From: Muscardinus avellanarius
Taxonomy: Eukaryota; Chordata; Mammalia; Rodentia; Gliridae
DNA length: 64,000 nt
Direction: 5' to 3'
Assembly: GCA_963383645.1 (NCBI GenBank)
Contig: OY726557.1
Coordinates: 154,087,701 to 154,151,700 of the forward strand
The position numbers and the translations under genes were made by a program. How positions within the stretch are numbered: the first letter of the stretch is position 1; each line of letters begins with the position of its first letter. The notes under the pieces were generated by a model that had not been told where the DNA came from, made no database searches, and saw only the letters and a list, made by a program, of their open reading frames with translations. Below are positions 12,724 to 23,622 of this stretch, piece after piece.

Positions 12724-12777
12724 ATCTATATCTATCTATATATCTATATCTATCTATCTATCTATCATATATATATG

Positions 12778-12833
<56 letters not shown>
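12724..12833. repeat. (TATC)n/(TA)n microsatellite
   Basis: TATCTA-type units followed by about 30 TA units, inside the outer SINE's duplicated target, hence derived from its A-rich tail. Confidence 0.95.
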
Positions 12834-12837
<4 letters not shown>

Positions 12838-12896
12838 TGTGGGTCTGAGAATGGAACTCAGGGGCCTTCGACCTCTGAGCTACACCCCTTTATCTA

Positions 12897-12937
12897 TTTT
12901 TATTTATTTATTTATTTATTTAGTTATTTATTTATTT
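12897..12937. repeat. (TTTA)n microsatellite
   Basis: Tail-derived tetramers of the inner SINE that follows. Confidence 0.93.
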
Positions 12938-13137
12938 GCGGGTCTGGGGCTGTAACCCAGAGGCATTTGACCTCTGAGCTACACCCCCTGCCCAATTTTT
13001 TATTCTTTATTTTGAAATAGGGTCTCACTGAGTTGCAGAGAGCCTCACTAAGTACCTGAGGCTATCCGCAAACCGTGATCCTCTGGTCTCAGTCTCCCAA
13101 ATGCTGGGATTACAAACGTGCGCCACCATGGTCAGCT
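12938..13137 (-). mobile_element. Inner type 1 SINE nested in an older SINE
   Basis: Complete from GCGGGTCTGGGGCTG to CGCCACCATGGTCAGCT. It interrupts the linker of the outer SINE, whose TTTTTATTTTGAAATA linker resumes directly after it. So it is younger than the outer copy. Confidence 0.9.
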
Positions 13138-13286
13138 TGTTTTTATTTTGAAATAAGGTCTCACTAAGTTGCGAAGAGCCTCATTAAGTAGCTGAGGCTA
13201 TCCACAAACGTGATCCTTTGGTCTCAGCCTCCCGAATGCTGGGATTACAAGCATGGGCCACCACGCCCGGCTAAAACATATCCAAT

Positions 13287-13696
13287 TTTAATATCATTAT
13301 ATATACTCTTAATTATATCTGATCTTTTCTTATATGACAGTAATTTGACAGCAGCTTTGAAATAAAGAATAAGATTAGAATACTGAATTTTTTTCTTTTT
13401 TGATATTTCATCACATATGGAAGAAAATTTTTGGCAAATAATAGATGCTAAATGAAACTCAATCATTTTTATAAAATAAAATATAAAAGTTTATAGAAAG
13501 ACCAATTTAAATTGCTATATAAAGTCTGTGCTTAAGTTTATTAAAGATATTTTACTGAAAGAGATTCAACAAGTTATGGAAAATATGCAAATCATGTAGA
13601 AAGCAAGGTTAAAGCTCCAAATCAAACATTACATCTGAAGTTGTGCTTATTTCAGTTAAGGTAATAATTGGAAAGGATTTGTATTTAAAGCACTAG

Positions 13697-13701
<5 letters not shown>
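13287..13701. other. Unique DNA
   Basis: No gene or repeat recognised. Confidence 0.45.

Positions 13702-13789
<88 letters not shown>
13702..13789. repeat. (TC)n(AC)n compound microsatellite
   Basis: About 21 TC units followed by about 22 AC units. Confidence 0.98.
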
Positions 13790-13793
<4 letters not shown>

Positions 13794-14560
13794 GGATGTT
13801 TAGTATTTTACCTCAAACTGAAAAATGAAAACATACACAAAAATTCTAATATGTATTTTTTAGTTGAAAAAAATATGAAAATCTAAAGGTTAAAGGTTCT
13901 AATTCTAGCGTTGCAGGGTTGCCTCCTAGCCTACCTTTAGAGGTTTCTTACACATTACACAGTAAAGACAAAAAATAACCTGTCTACTTACACCATGATT
14001 TTGCCTCAGAAGACTTCTCCCTCAGAAAAGAGACCTTTGAAATCTGATCTACAGATACAATACGAAAGGAAACCTTCAGGAGGTATATTAAAGCAAAAGT
14101 ATAAACAATAAAAGGTCAGTAGATTTAAAAGGAAAATAGACTCATTACAGAGAAATACTAAGATAATTGAAGCAAAACAGGCTCTATAGTAAAGAGAAAT
14201 AATTCTGGGAACAGAAAGCAATTTAAAACAAATATGAATCATTTTAAATAATATATAAATATCAAAAGATTATTGTAATAAAAAGGTTCTGAAAAATGAA
14301 CATATCAGTAATAAAAGGAGCAATTAAAATTATGAAAATTATTACTGCTATGGTAATACATTGTGATAAAATGTTCAATTATTTTTATATAAGCTATCCC
14401 TCATTTAGGCTGTTTTCCTTGACTTGACTATGTTAATTAATAAAAAGCATTCAGTCCTCCTTCTAAAAATAAATAAATAAAGTCAATATATAAATGAGAT
14501 CAATAAATAATTTTATTTATATTCCATACATGAATAAATTTTTAAAACTTTTTCATATCT
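13790..14560. other. Unique AT-rich DNA
   Basis: No supported gene. Short homopurine and AAATA runs only. Confidence 0.45.
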
Positions 14561-14573
14561 AAAAATGACTTTT

Positions 14574-15149
14574 CCATTTGCAAGAAGATGGAAAGTCCTG
14601 GGGTACATTATGTTAAGTGAGATCAGCCAAAAAACAGAAAGAGAAGGGACATATGTTTCCTCTAATATGCCCAAACTAGGGAGCATAGGGGATACCAGAG
14701 GGACTCCAGATAATGGAAAGGATATCTCAGCAAAGTTTGATTGGAAAGATAGGAGAGGAGGAAAGCTGAACTTGATTAATGAGGGTCCACATCCGAATAT
14801 GTGTAAAAGTATGAATATGGCATGGTTACCCTGGATAATCATTTGTGGGAGGGGGGGAGGGAAAACAGGGTGGGGGGAGAGGAACCCAAGTACAGTTTAA
14901 ATGTATACCATTTATTTCAATAAAAATATCTATTAAAAATTTAAAAATAGCCGCTCATCAGTTTCTGACTGATGAGCGGCTATTTCCAAATAGGTGTAAA
15001 AGTATGAATATAGCAAGGTTAGCCTGGGTATTAAGTATCGGGAGGGGGGAAGGGAAATGAGGGGGGGAGGGCACCAAATACAGATTAAATGTATAACATT
15101 TACTTTCAATAAAATAAATTTTAAAAAATTATTTAAAAATTAAAAAAAT
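14574..15149 (+). mobile_element. L1 insertion with two 3' UTR endings joined by a hairpin
   Basis: The target duplication AAAAATGACTTT lies at 14,561 and 15,150. The first part runs from the ORF2 end (CATTTGCAAGAAGATGG, TGAGATCAGCC) through UTR ending A to an A-rich tail near 14,940. After a perfect hairpin (14,945-14,985), a second partial UTR (GTGTAAAAGTATGAATATAG…) repeats the last third and ends in its own A-rich tail. The 111-codon frame at 14,565 is the ORF2 C-terminus read on into the UTR. Confidence 0.88.
14945..14985. repeat. Perfect 18-bp inverted repeat (hairpin)
   Basis: The left arm AAATAGCCGCTCATCAGT (14,945-14,962) is the exact complement of the right arm at 14,968-14,985, with loop TTCTG. 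The bases after it (CTATTTCCAAATAG) form a second small fold-back. It stands at the junction of two L1 tails and has no T-run or gene to make it a terminator. Confidence 0.95.
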
Positions 15150-15161
15150 AAAAATGACTTT

Positions 15162-15255
15162 TTGGAGGCACCAAGAGGAGGTGCATGTATGTCATTATCA
15201 ACATTATTTACATTATGATGTGAGACTATAATGTACCAATAAAAGCATAAAAATA
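15162..15255 (+). mobile_element. L1 3' end remnant, ending C
   Basis: GCACCAAGAGGAGGTGCATG then AACATTATTTACATTATGAT and GAGACTATAATGTACCAATA match the ending at 27,860-27,940. Only about 90 bp remain. Confidence 0.75.
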
Positions 15256-15363
15256 ACTTTTCCAGGTATTTTTGAAAGCCACAGAACAAAATCTAGATTA
15301 AAGATAAAGACTTAAAAAAATATAGATATTTCCTGTCCTATGACCACAAAAGAAAAATAGAAG

Positions 15364-15365
<2 letters not shown>
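15256..15365. other. Short unique stretch
   Basis: Nothing recognised between an L1 tail and a CA array. Confidence 0.4.

Positions 15366-15403
<38 letters not shown>
15366..15403. repeat. (CA)n microsatellite
   Basis: About 19 CA units, not obviously attached to a SINE tail. Confidence 0.97.
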
Positions 15404-15404
<1 letters not shown>

Positions 15405-15627
15405 ACTGAAACACAAAAATTTCTAGCAGAACTCTCAACAATTTCATGCAGCTGTGAATTTTCCTAATTTGTATGCAAGAGCATGCTAGTACTTTTACAT
15501 CATAAAAGAGTACATAGAAAGATGCTACTTTCTCTTCATAGAACATAAGTAGTACAAAACAGACTGATTTCAAGTCATAATTGAATAAGCAGAAAAACTA
15601 TCAATCAATAAAATGATAGAAAAATGG

Positions 15628-15628
15628 G

Positions 15629-15670
<42 letters not shown>
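15628..15670. repeat. (GT)n microsatellite
   Basis: About 20 GT units with one GC change, at the tail end of the next minus-strand SINE. Confidence 0.97.
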
Positions 15671-15672
<2 letters not shown>

Positions 15673-15868
15673 GTTATTAGGGCTTGAAACCAGAAACATC
15701 TGAGAGCTATAACATCAGGCCTATATTATTTTATTTTTTATTTTAAATCGGGGTTTGACTAGGTTTCTAAGAGTCTCAGTACTTGCTACGGTTGTCCTAG
15801 AACCTGGGAATCTCCTGCCTCAGCCTACCAAGTAGTAGAATTACAGACAGGGGCCAGCATGTCAACCT
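15671..15868 (-). mobile_element. B1-ID composite SINE, old copy
   Basis: TTAGGGCTTGAAACCAG tail, AATCGGGGTTTGACTAGG, CCTCAGCCTACCAAGTAG. Diverged; the GT array is its tail. Confidence 0.82.
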
Positions 15869-15902
15869 AAAATAATGATTAAAAAAAAAAAAAAAAGAAT
15901 GA

Positions 15903-16110
15903 ACCAGGTATGGGGACACACACTTGTAATCCCAGCATTTGAGAGGCTGAGACATGAGGATTGCGGTTCACAGACAGCCTCAGCTACTTATGGAGGCCCT
16001 CTGCAACTCAGTGAGACTCTGTTTCAAAATAAAGAATAAAAAAATAGGGCTGGGGGAAGGTAGCTCAGAGGTAGAATGCCCCTAGGTTCAAACCCCAGTA
16101 CCACAAAAAA
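15903..16110 (+). mobile_element. B1-ID composite SINE, type 1
   Basis: Complete copy: ACTTGTAATCCCAGCATTTG head, GCAACTCAGTGAGACTCTG, linker AAAATAAAGAATAAAAAAAT, ID tail GGTAGCTCAGAGGTAGAATG and a good B-box-like GGTTCAAACCCC. Confidence 0.93.
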
Positions 16111-16218
16111 TAAATATAAATAAATAAATAATAAACTAACTAATCCTTCTATAAATTATTTTTTTAATTTCTCAACTTTATTGAGGTATAAGATTTTTTT
16201 TTTTTAATATGCAATGAG

Positions 16219-16346
16219 AGCCGGGCGTGGTGGCGCACTTTTGTAATCCCCGCCATTGGGAGGCTGAGACAGGAGGATCGCGCAGGTTAGATGCCAGCCT
16301 CAGCTGGCTTAAGAGACCGTTTCCAAATTAAAAAAAAAAAAAAAAT
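16219..16346 (+). mobile_element. Head-only SINE (B1-like monomer with poly-A, no ID tail)
   Basis: AGCCGGGCGTGGTGGCGCAC head through GAGACCGTTTCCAAATT, then 16 A residues, flanked by CAATGAG (16,212-16,218 and 16,348-16,354). The ID half is absent. It may be a real monomer family, or transcription or priming that ended at the A-rich linker. Confidence 0.85.
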
Positions 16347-17337
16347 TCAATGAGTGAGTGAGGCTAATATTATGTGATGGGTGCTTCCTTATTAAAAAAA
16401 TAAGTTCACCAAAGTCTCAGATCAATATTTTCCAGAATGTCAATCAAGCTAAGAGAGTACAACTGTTCAGCACAATGGGCCAAGAATGCCTCAGAAGTGA
16501 AAGCTGCAGACAACTGTGGGCTTAATAGAGAGAGGCCAAGCAAGCTAAGAGCGAAACGCCTCCGCGCTGGCTCCCATGCACCTAGATCCCTGGAGCTGCA
16601 CAGCTCTCTTCAGACCTCCCTGCGGGCCGTTTACTTTACTTTAGGGGATTGAGCAGTGCCTTAAACACTGTAGAGAAACTTCCCTGTTACGCACTCAGTT
16701 CTGGCTTTTAAAGCTTTCCTGCTTCACACTGATCACAGGTGTTGCATAACGACAGGGACAGAACTTTTATCACGGCCTATAGCTATTTATGGTTTTCTGA
16801 CAAAATGTTGAGAGAGAAAGAAAATTACCTCTTTTCCTCATTGTGTTAAATATCCCTTGAGAGTTATTTTAATCATTCTGCAATTAAAAAAAGGAGTGTC
16901 AATATTAGGTTTAATAACCTGAATTGTTGGAAGAAAGGAGGTAAGCGATCCAAGTTCCTATGTCTGGATTAAATAACATCCATTCAAAATGTCTCAGACC
17001 AAGGGTTATACATTTTATTAATATGGAGTACTTATCTGATTTAGATGTCACTTTCTCCCTTTTAACTGACATAAACTTATTAATTGGTTTAGGAATTTGA
17101 TGCAAATAATGCTTTATAGAGATCTTTGGGTTGAAATTTTTGATGTTTCGAGAATCTGAAAGAATTATTGAGTACCTCTATGTAAAGAATTGCATTAGCA
17201 TTTTCCCAAATGATATGAGTCTATACACTGGTACGAAGCATATTTGTATTGAGATGAAATATTTTAATAAAACTTTATAAACAACAAGTATGTCTTTAAA
17301 AGAGAATTACGGAAAATAATTTTAGATTAATTTTTTT
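16347..17337. other. Unique DNA with a mixed-composition, CpG-bearing segment
   Basis: About 16,430-16,830 is distinctly less AT-rich than its surroundings and keeps several CpG dinucleotides (GCGAAACGCCTCCGCGCTGG, GCGGGCCG). Its 71-codon frame (16,437-16,652) has no recognised domain. It could be an old regulatory element or part of an unknown repeat. Confidence 0.35.
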
Positions 17338-17364
17338 CAGTACTGGGCTGGACCCTAGGGATTC

Positions 17365-17367
<3 letters not shown>
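17338..17367 (-). mobile_element. ID-tail scrap of a SINE
   Basis: AGTACTGGGCTGGACCCTAG resembles only the outermost part of a reverse-oriented SINE tail. It is probably the remnant into whose A-rich end the next SINE inserted. Confidence 0.55.
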
Positions 17368-17403
<36 letters not shown>

Positions 17404-17584
17404 GTGGTACTGGGGTTCCTGGAAGCCCTTCTACCTCTGGGCTATACTCTCAGACCTATTTTTATATATTTTATAATTTGGAAAAAAGGTCTCTTAAGTC
17501 AGCACAGGTGCCTTCGAACCTGCAGGATCCTCCTGTCCCCGCCTCCTAAACGCAGGGATTACAAGCATGCGCCATCACACCCGG
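17368..17584 (-). mobile_element. Type 2 B1-ID SINE with a 35-nt poly-T tail
   Basis: T35 (17,368-17,402), then GGTGGTACTGGGGTTCCTGG, AGGTCTCTTAAGTCAGC and CGCCATCACACCCGG. The long pure tail suggests a fairly recent insertion. Confidence 0.9.
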
Positions 17585-19364
17585 TAAACTAAAACCTTTT
17601 TAAGATGTGTCTGCAACAATACCTAATATTGCCCTTTTCATGAGATCACTAAACATACAAAAAGATTTGCTATGTATGGTTCACATGACAAGTTTTCCTG
17701 TATTTTGCTATATGATACAAATATAAGATTCAAGAGAAAAATTATTTTTTTTATTTTTGGGAATACATCTTTACAAAAGTGAACTACACTTACATTTTCT
17801 TCCTCAAATAAAAACCAGTTAGTTGACATTTGCTGCTAGATGCTCAATAAAGCAATCTAGAAAGTTTCTATTTCTTTCCTTCCTTCCCTCATACATTCTC
17901 TCCACCTCTTACATTTTTTCTTTTTCTAGAGAAGTGCTGAGACTGAATTCACAAGTATAATTCTTAAATTCAAATATATGGGCATTTTAAAAGTCACCAC
18001 AAAATAAAACAACACCTAGCCAAACTCAATGGCATTTACTCCATTAAATCATGACTCTGAAATACACCACCCTGTTTAGTTACTGATAAACAATACTTTA
18101 TTTTTGAATTGCAGTTTTTGCAATGTCCCATGCACACTGCATAGTTAAAAAAAAACTAAAATATATAACTTTAGAGTTTAAATGATTAAAACTAAATGAG
18201 ACTAATTTGTCATTTCCCAGACCTATGTTTTTTTACATTGCTAAAAATGCTAATTAAAGTGATATTAAGATGTTCTTGATTTTATTTACATTTTAAGATA
18301 TTTTGTCTTCATCTTTTGCAACAAAGAATTCAAAACAGTATCTAAATCTATGGCACATTTGAATATTTTTATTTTCATCGTTACTTGAACTCTTAGCTAC
18401 TAATCAATTTTTGCTACCTACATTTTAAAGGATGATGATATAATTATTATTAAAATAAATTAATTTCAAAATTTCAACTTTCATTTTCAAAGGTGCCATA
18501 CATTTTCTAGGCACTGCAAAATGCTAATTGAGTTAAATTGTTGATTTAGCAACTTGAATAAACTAGGAGCTCTTACAGATCAACTTTTGATGATGAAGTA
18601 GCTGAACAAAAGTTTGATCCCTATCCATTCTGTCGAGGAGAAAGCAAATGAAATCTACTGAGTCAAAGAAGAATGCAGTGTGAATTAATTAACTGGTATA
18701 AATTGACTTGATACTTCTAAATATAAATTTCATATTTGAAATAGGACTCTCGATGTATTTATTCCTTTTGTTACTGTAAAAATATAACTACAAACTTTTC
18801 AAATTAAGTAAGACATTCCGTGGATTGTAGAATAAGTCTTGGCAGAATAAAACCAGGGTCTTTGCTGCAAGGGTCGGGTTTCTTTCTAGAAGCTGTTTCT
18901 TTTGTTTTTCTTTTCCAGCTCATGGAGGGATTTTTAACTTCATTTCACTGCCCTCTTTCATCCTTCAAACCCAGCATCTTCAGCAAACTAAGCTTCTGCT
19001 TTTTCTTTCACTTGGAGGAACTGAGCCCACCTAAAAGATAGAGCCATCTTTCTTGTATTAGTTGCAACTGATTAACAGCCTTAAGTGCAAACTTCTTTTT
19101 TTCTATAAAGCCTAATACCATCACTTGATCTTAGGATTGGGATGTGGTTTCTACTTATCACACTAGAATACATTTTTAAAACAAACATTTGAATTAAAAA
19201 ATAATTTTGGGAAATTAACCCGAGGGATATGCTTTTGAGATTGGAAAGCAGGGGGCTGATTATTCAGGGGTATACTATCTAGCTTTTAACCTAGATGGCC
19301 AATCTGGGTTCAGTTCTACTTGGGACCTTGATAAGATTGTATAGAATGTAAATTAGAAAGGTTT
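17585..19364. other. Unique AT-rich DNA
   Basis: No repeat or exon recognised. About 18,500-18,720 (GCAAAATGCTAATTGAG … CTGTCGAGGAGAAAGC … TGAATTAATTAACTGG) has the AT-rich, TAAT-word texture of developmental non-coding elements; a comparison would be needed to say so. Confidence 0.35.
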
Positions 19365-19460
19365 ATCCAAGTACAGTCTGAATGTATGCCAATTTCAATA
19401 TGATCCACATCAAAATAAAAATTAAATAAAATAAATTAAAAATATAAAAAATAAAAATTA
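19365..19460 (+). mobile_element. L1 3' end scrap, ending A
   Basis: CCAAGTACAGTCTGAATGTA and CCAATTTCAATATGATCCAC resemble the last bases of the L1 at 62,750-62,790, followed by A-rich sequence. Too short for more detail. Confidence 0.55.
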
Positions 19461-19928
19461 AATGTCTACTTAAGGAATAGAAACAAGTATTATTCATATA
19501 CCAGCTTTCTCTTGTTAGGTATGAATCAGTTGCACCGCCATGTTTGTTCTTGTTTTATTTTGGCTAAGCAGATTCCTTTAAAAAAATTCTATTCTATCCT
19601 GGCAGAAAAACGCTTGCCCATTTAGTGACAGATGCACAGTGCAGCCAAGTTACCATCAGGTTAAATATGCAGGAGATCACAGCAATGATTAAAGGTGGAC
19701 CTACATCACTCTGTAATTCTTTGTCAAAAGTATATACAAAACTGAAATGGTTTTTCAAGTAAGCTATGTTGAAAACAGTATAATCAAAACTGAAACGATA
19801 TGAATTGAACTTTGGGTGTTGACGGCTGTATTCTTTGTTTTATCTATAAAACAAGGATCATATGACTGGGAAAGTATACAATAGAAAAACATAAGAGGGT
19901 TTTCTGATATAACCAATGACTAATTCAT
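19461..19928. other. Unique DNA
   Basis: Nothing recognised. Confidence 0.4.
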
Positions 19929-20160
19929 AACAGTGCTTTTTAATTTCTGGTACTGAGGATGGAACCCAGGGGCTTTCTATTTTTTTGGCTATACCCCAAG
20001 ACCTACTTTATATTTTAATTTGGAAACAGGGTCTCAGTAAGTTGTTGAGAGTCTCACTAAGCTGCTAAGGCTGGCTTCAAACCTGCAATCTTCCTATCTC
20101 GGTCTCATACGTACTGGGATTACAAACTTGGGCAACCACGCCTGGCCAAACAGTGCTTTT
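19929..20160 (-). mobile_element. B1-ID composite SINE with target duplication
   Basis: AACAGTGCTTTT at 19,929-19,940 and 20,149-20,160 encloses GGTACTGAGGATGGAACCCA … GGGTCTCAGTAAGTTG … CCACGCCTGGCC. Confidence 0.92.
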
Positions 20161-20199
20161 ACTTATGGAAATCTAACTAATTCTAGAGTCTAGTAGGTA

Positions 20200-20247
20200 A
20201 AACATTTAGGTCATTAAAATGACGGAAACATTTAGGTCATTAAAATG
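20200..20247 (+). repeat. Short tandem duplication (22-bp copies, 26-bp period)
   Basis: AAACATTTAGGTCATTAAAA plus TG occurs at 20,200-20,221 and again, identical, at 20,226-20,247. Confidence 0.95.
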
Positions 20248-21074
20248 GTATTGGAAAGCAGCAAGAAGTAAACATGACTACTGTCTACATCAGCTGATGT
20301 TTTTGATGATGATGATGTGGCATTCATTGTCTTTCTTTGTTATTCCTCACACGAACAACCAATTTTCAGGTTTAACTAAAGAGATTGAGTCATAGAATCA
20401 GAGCTGAATACAAAGTGGGACAGTTTGTAATTCTTCACTTCTCCCTGTGTTACTTTGCAGTTCCTCTAATTAGAGTGTATTTCTTCACTTTTAAGTATGT
20501 TGAACTTAGCTAAGTAACTTGATTGCCCCATGGAAATGGGAGCAGGACATATGGCATGAATCTGGACCTTAAGAGACCCTGTCTGTTTCCCTTGGTCTCT
20601 TTTGCATTTCTGTAATATCCATGAGAAAAAATCTGGCCCAGGTAATATGCTGTTCTCAGAAGAGTAAGAGGCACATGAAACATTACTGATCATAATATAC
20701 AGATAATCCCAGGTAAGGTCACATATGATATGATCTATATGCATATACATGCACACATAAATGTGTGTATATATACATATATCAATATATTCAACTGATT
20801 CAAAAGACAGTGAGCATGAGAATAATTTGTTGTTGTTTTAAGGCACTGTGCTTTCTAGTAGTTCATAGAAGCACTAGAAATATAGAAGTCATGTTTTGTA
20901 GGAATAACTGAAACATAAGCAATTTCTCACAAACTTTCTATCATCATTTCAGCTTTAAATCAATCTTAAAACTAAATGAGCATCCAGCCTACAAAGTTCA
21001 CTTTATGTCTTATCTAACTCATATAATCAATGGTATAAACATAGCCCCAGTTCTCAAATTTGAAGCCTTCATGT
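20248..21074. other. Unique DNA
   Basis: The 96-codon minus frame at 20,466-20,756 has no domain, biased composition or splice context. No other feature. Confidence 0.45.
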
Positions 21075-21256
21075 CAGATATGTTATCCTTTTTTATGGTG
21101 GTGGTACTGGGGTTTCTGGAAACCCTTATGCCTCCGGTTTATTTGGAAACAGGGTCGCTTAAGCCAGCGAGGCTGGCTTCGAACCAGCATGGTCCTCCTG
21201 TCTCTGCCTCCCAAGTGCAGGGATTACAAGCATGCACCACCACTCCCGGCAGATAT
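21075..21256 (-). mobile_element. Type 2 SINE with internal deletion
   Basis: Flanked by CAGATAT (21,075-21,081 and 21,250-21,256). The tail and linker boundary is shortened: GCCTCCGGTTTATTTGGAAA lacks the usual ACTCCCAGACCTATTTT stretch. Confidence 0.9.
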
Positions 21257-21649
21257 CTTTAACTTCATTTGCCAGTAGCATTTGGTGATATTTTTCTGAA
21301 AAGATCAGGTGAAGTATATTTTTTCTGATCAGTCATCAAACATTCTAGATCTAGATTCTCATCATCAAAATTTTAAGTTACAGAAGCTGACCCTCTGACA
21401 CTGCCTCCTGTAGCTGCCCTCTCTTTATAATCACCAAGATTAGTAGCATTGTAGGAATGTTCACCCTTCTCTCATTTCCTTTTACCTCTTTCCCCAATAC
21501 ATTAATATGCATGTCCACTGCATCTATTAAATATTTATTATGCAGTGACACCATGTTATTGAGATGGTCAGGGTGGAATCCAGAACACAAGCTAGAATAT
21601 ACCTGAATTAGATTATTTCTTAAAATTTATACCATATTGGAATCAAATC
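21257..21649. other. Unique DNA
   Basis: No feature recognised. Confidence 0.4.
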
Positions 21650-22295
21650 TGTTACAGATGGTACTAACAAAACTGACTACCATTTGATCTAGCAATACCA
21701 ATTCCAGGTATCTACCCCCAAAGAAAAGAAATCAAACTACTAAACTAATGCATATGGATCTATGTCCATAGCTGCATAGTTCACCATTGCCAAACTATGG
21801 AACCAGCCAAGATGTCCATCAACAGATGAATGGTTTACAAAATTGTAGGATATATGCACAGTGGAATTTAACTCAGCCATAAAGAAAACCACAATTACAT
21901 TATTTACAGGGAAATGGATGGAACCAGAGGACATTATGCTAAGTAAGATTAGTCAGTCACAAAAAATAAGAAATCAGATGCTCTCCCTAATATGAGAAAG
22001 CTAGGGAGAAATGGGTCATAGGAGGAACTCTAGATGAAGGAGATTCTATAGATGAGAAAATATGGTGACCTGGGGGGATGGGAGGAGGGAAGAGGGAAAT
22101 TTTCTAATGCACATGATGTACTTTAAAAACCTATGAAAGTCAATCACTTAGCCAAGCATGAGAAGGACTGAGGGGAGGAAATAGGGTGGGAATTGGGTAA
22201 GAGCTAATTGTATGATGTGTGCATATATGTCTCCACCATCTGTATCCCATTAAGATGTATGACTACAATGCACTAATAAAAAATTGAAAAAATTT
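21650..22295 (+). mobile_element. L1 fragment: ORF2 C-terminus plus 3' UTR ending B
   Basis: The sense reads like YHLI-QYQFQVSTPKEKKSNY (21,680 onwards), ATGTCCATCAACAGATGAAT and AAATGGATGGAACCAGAGG. The UTR has GGGGGGATGGGAGGAGGG and ends GACTACAATGCACTAATAAA. The 64-codon minus frame at 21,740 is its shadow. Confidence 0.9.
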
Positions 22296-23465
22296 GACAG
22301 TAAAAAAATGCAACTTTTCTTCTCGCAAGAGAGTGTTTATATTATTTAGTTATTAACCAAGAAGGCAAGTATGTCCACCACCACTTTTATCTTTTATTTT
22401 TTACTCTGTAGGAAAAATAACTGCAGTATCTTTATGATATGCAAAATTTTCCACATATAGAATTGAATCATTAAAAAGCCTGTGACTAAAGTTTAGATTT
22501 GTGTCTATTTTGGTCAAACAGTTAGTTATGTCTTTCTTTTCATTTTCCCTTTAACTATCAGTAAGCATAATTAGAGCATTCACAACCTCAGTATCTAGAA
22601 GGAGAGCATATATGATCTTAATTTCATTTTGAATTTCTGTCCCATCTAACTTGCTGTCAACAGTGCCCTTGGTTTATTATACTCTTTTGAATCACGGTGC
22701 TGAAAATGTTGTATAACTAACTTCTCTATTTTTATCATGCTGAAAGGCCAGTTTCATCATAGCATTCAAAATCCTCTAAGTACTTAAGCTGATAAGGTTG
22801 CTGACCCTTTTTGTAAATGCTTTTTATGTGATACAACTGTTTCTTACAATTCAGATTTTGCAATTAGAGAGCAAATGAGTACTTTAATGTGAGGTAAGTA
22901 TAGAGAAATACATACATAAGGAAAATGGGATGATATGGGAAGAAACCCTTAATTGTACTCTGAGATGGCAAATGAGAGAGGCACAGGAAGGCAGCAGAGA
23001 ACTGTTCCTAAGGGCTCACATGGAGTTTGGCTTTTAGCAATAAGTGATTTTGTCAGAACTCTGCACATAATCAGAAGGTCTTCAGAACCTAATGTTTACC
23101 ACAGAATTACTTCATTTCTCTTTTAAAGCATTCACAGTTTTATAATTATCTCCACTTCAACAATTAGAGAATAATGAAGTGAGTAAGTTAATCCCTGTTT
23201 CTAACATTATCTAGTAACTGCGTGGCAAGCTGAGAAGTCAACCCTTTTGTCCTCCACGCAGAGGATCAAGGGTAAGCATAAAAGGAACACAAGTGTGTGC
23301 CCAGGAAGGGCAAGTAACTCAGGTGATGCCCTTGCAGTGAAGTGGTAAAAGTGTGGCTGTTATTGAAAAAGGTATTAGGTTTTTTATTTTAATGTGGGCA
23401 ACAAGATATTGCCAAAAGAAAATAGGTTAAAATTGTATTTTCTGGATTTCATATACTATTGAGTA
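22296..23465. other. Unique DNA
   Basis: No gene. 23,200-23,350 is somewhat richer in GC but has no recognisable motif. Confidence 0.4.
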
Positions 23466-23622
23466 ATATATATATATATACTATATTATATATATTATAT
23501 ATATAATATTATATATATTATATATATAATATATATAATTATATATAATATATAATATATATAATATTATATATATTATATATATATTATATATATATTT
23601 ATATATATATATATAATATATT
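23466..23622. repeat. (TA)n tract with TATAATAT interruptions
   Basis: About 155 bp of almost pure A/T alternation, highly self-complementary and able to form cruciforms. Confidence 0.95.

Larger units (their letters stand above)
12709..13286 (-). mobile_element. Outer SINE insertion bounded by target duplication, split by an inner SINE
   Basis: TAAAACATATCCAAT at 12,709-12,723 and 13,272-13,286 encloses everything. Outer SINE pieces are 12,834-12,896 (ID tail, GGGTCTGAGAATGGAACTC) and 13,138-13,271 (linker and head, ending CACCACGCCCGGC). The duplication shows that the TATC/TA array at 12,724-12,833 arose from the tail of this insertion. Confidence 0.9.

Noticed and set aside
14945..14985. 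Hairpin as a terminator, tRNA or small RNA gene
   Set aside because: No T-run, no tRNA features, no adjacent transcription unit. Its position at an L1 junction favours a retrotransposition or repair by-product.
16437..16652. 71-codon frame as a small gene
   Set aside because: No domain, splice or Kozak support; composition explained by the CpG-bearing segment itself.
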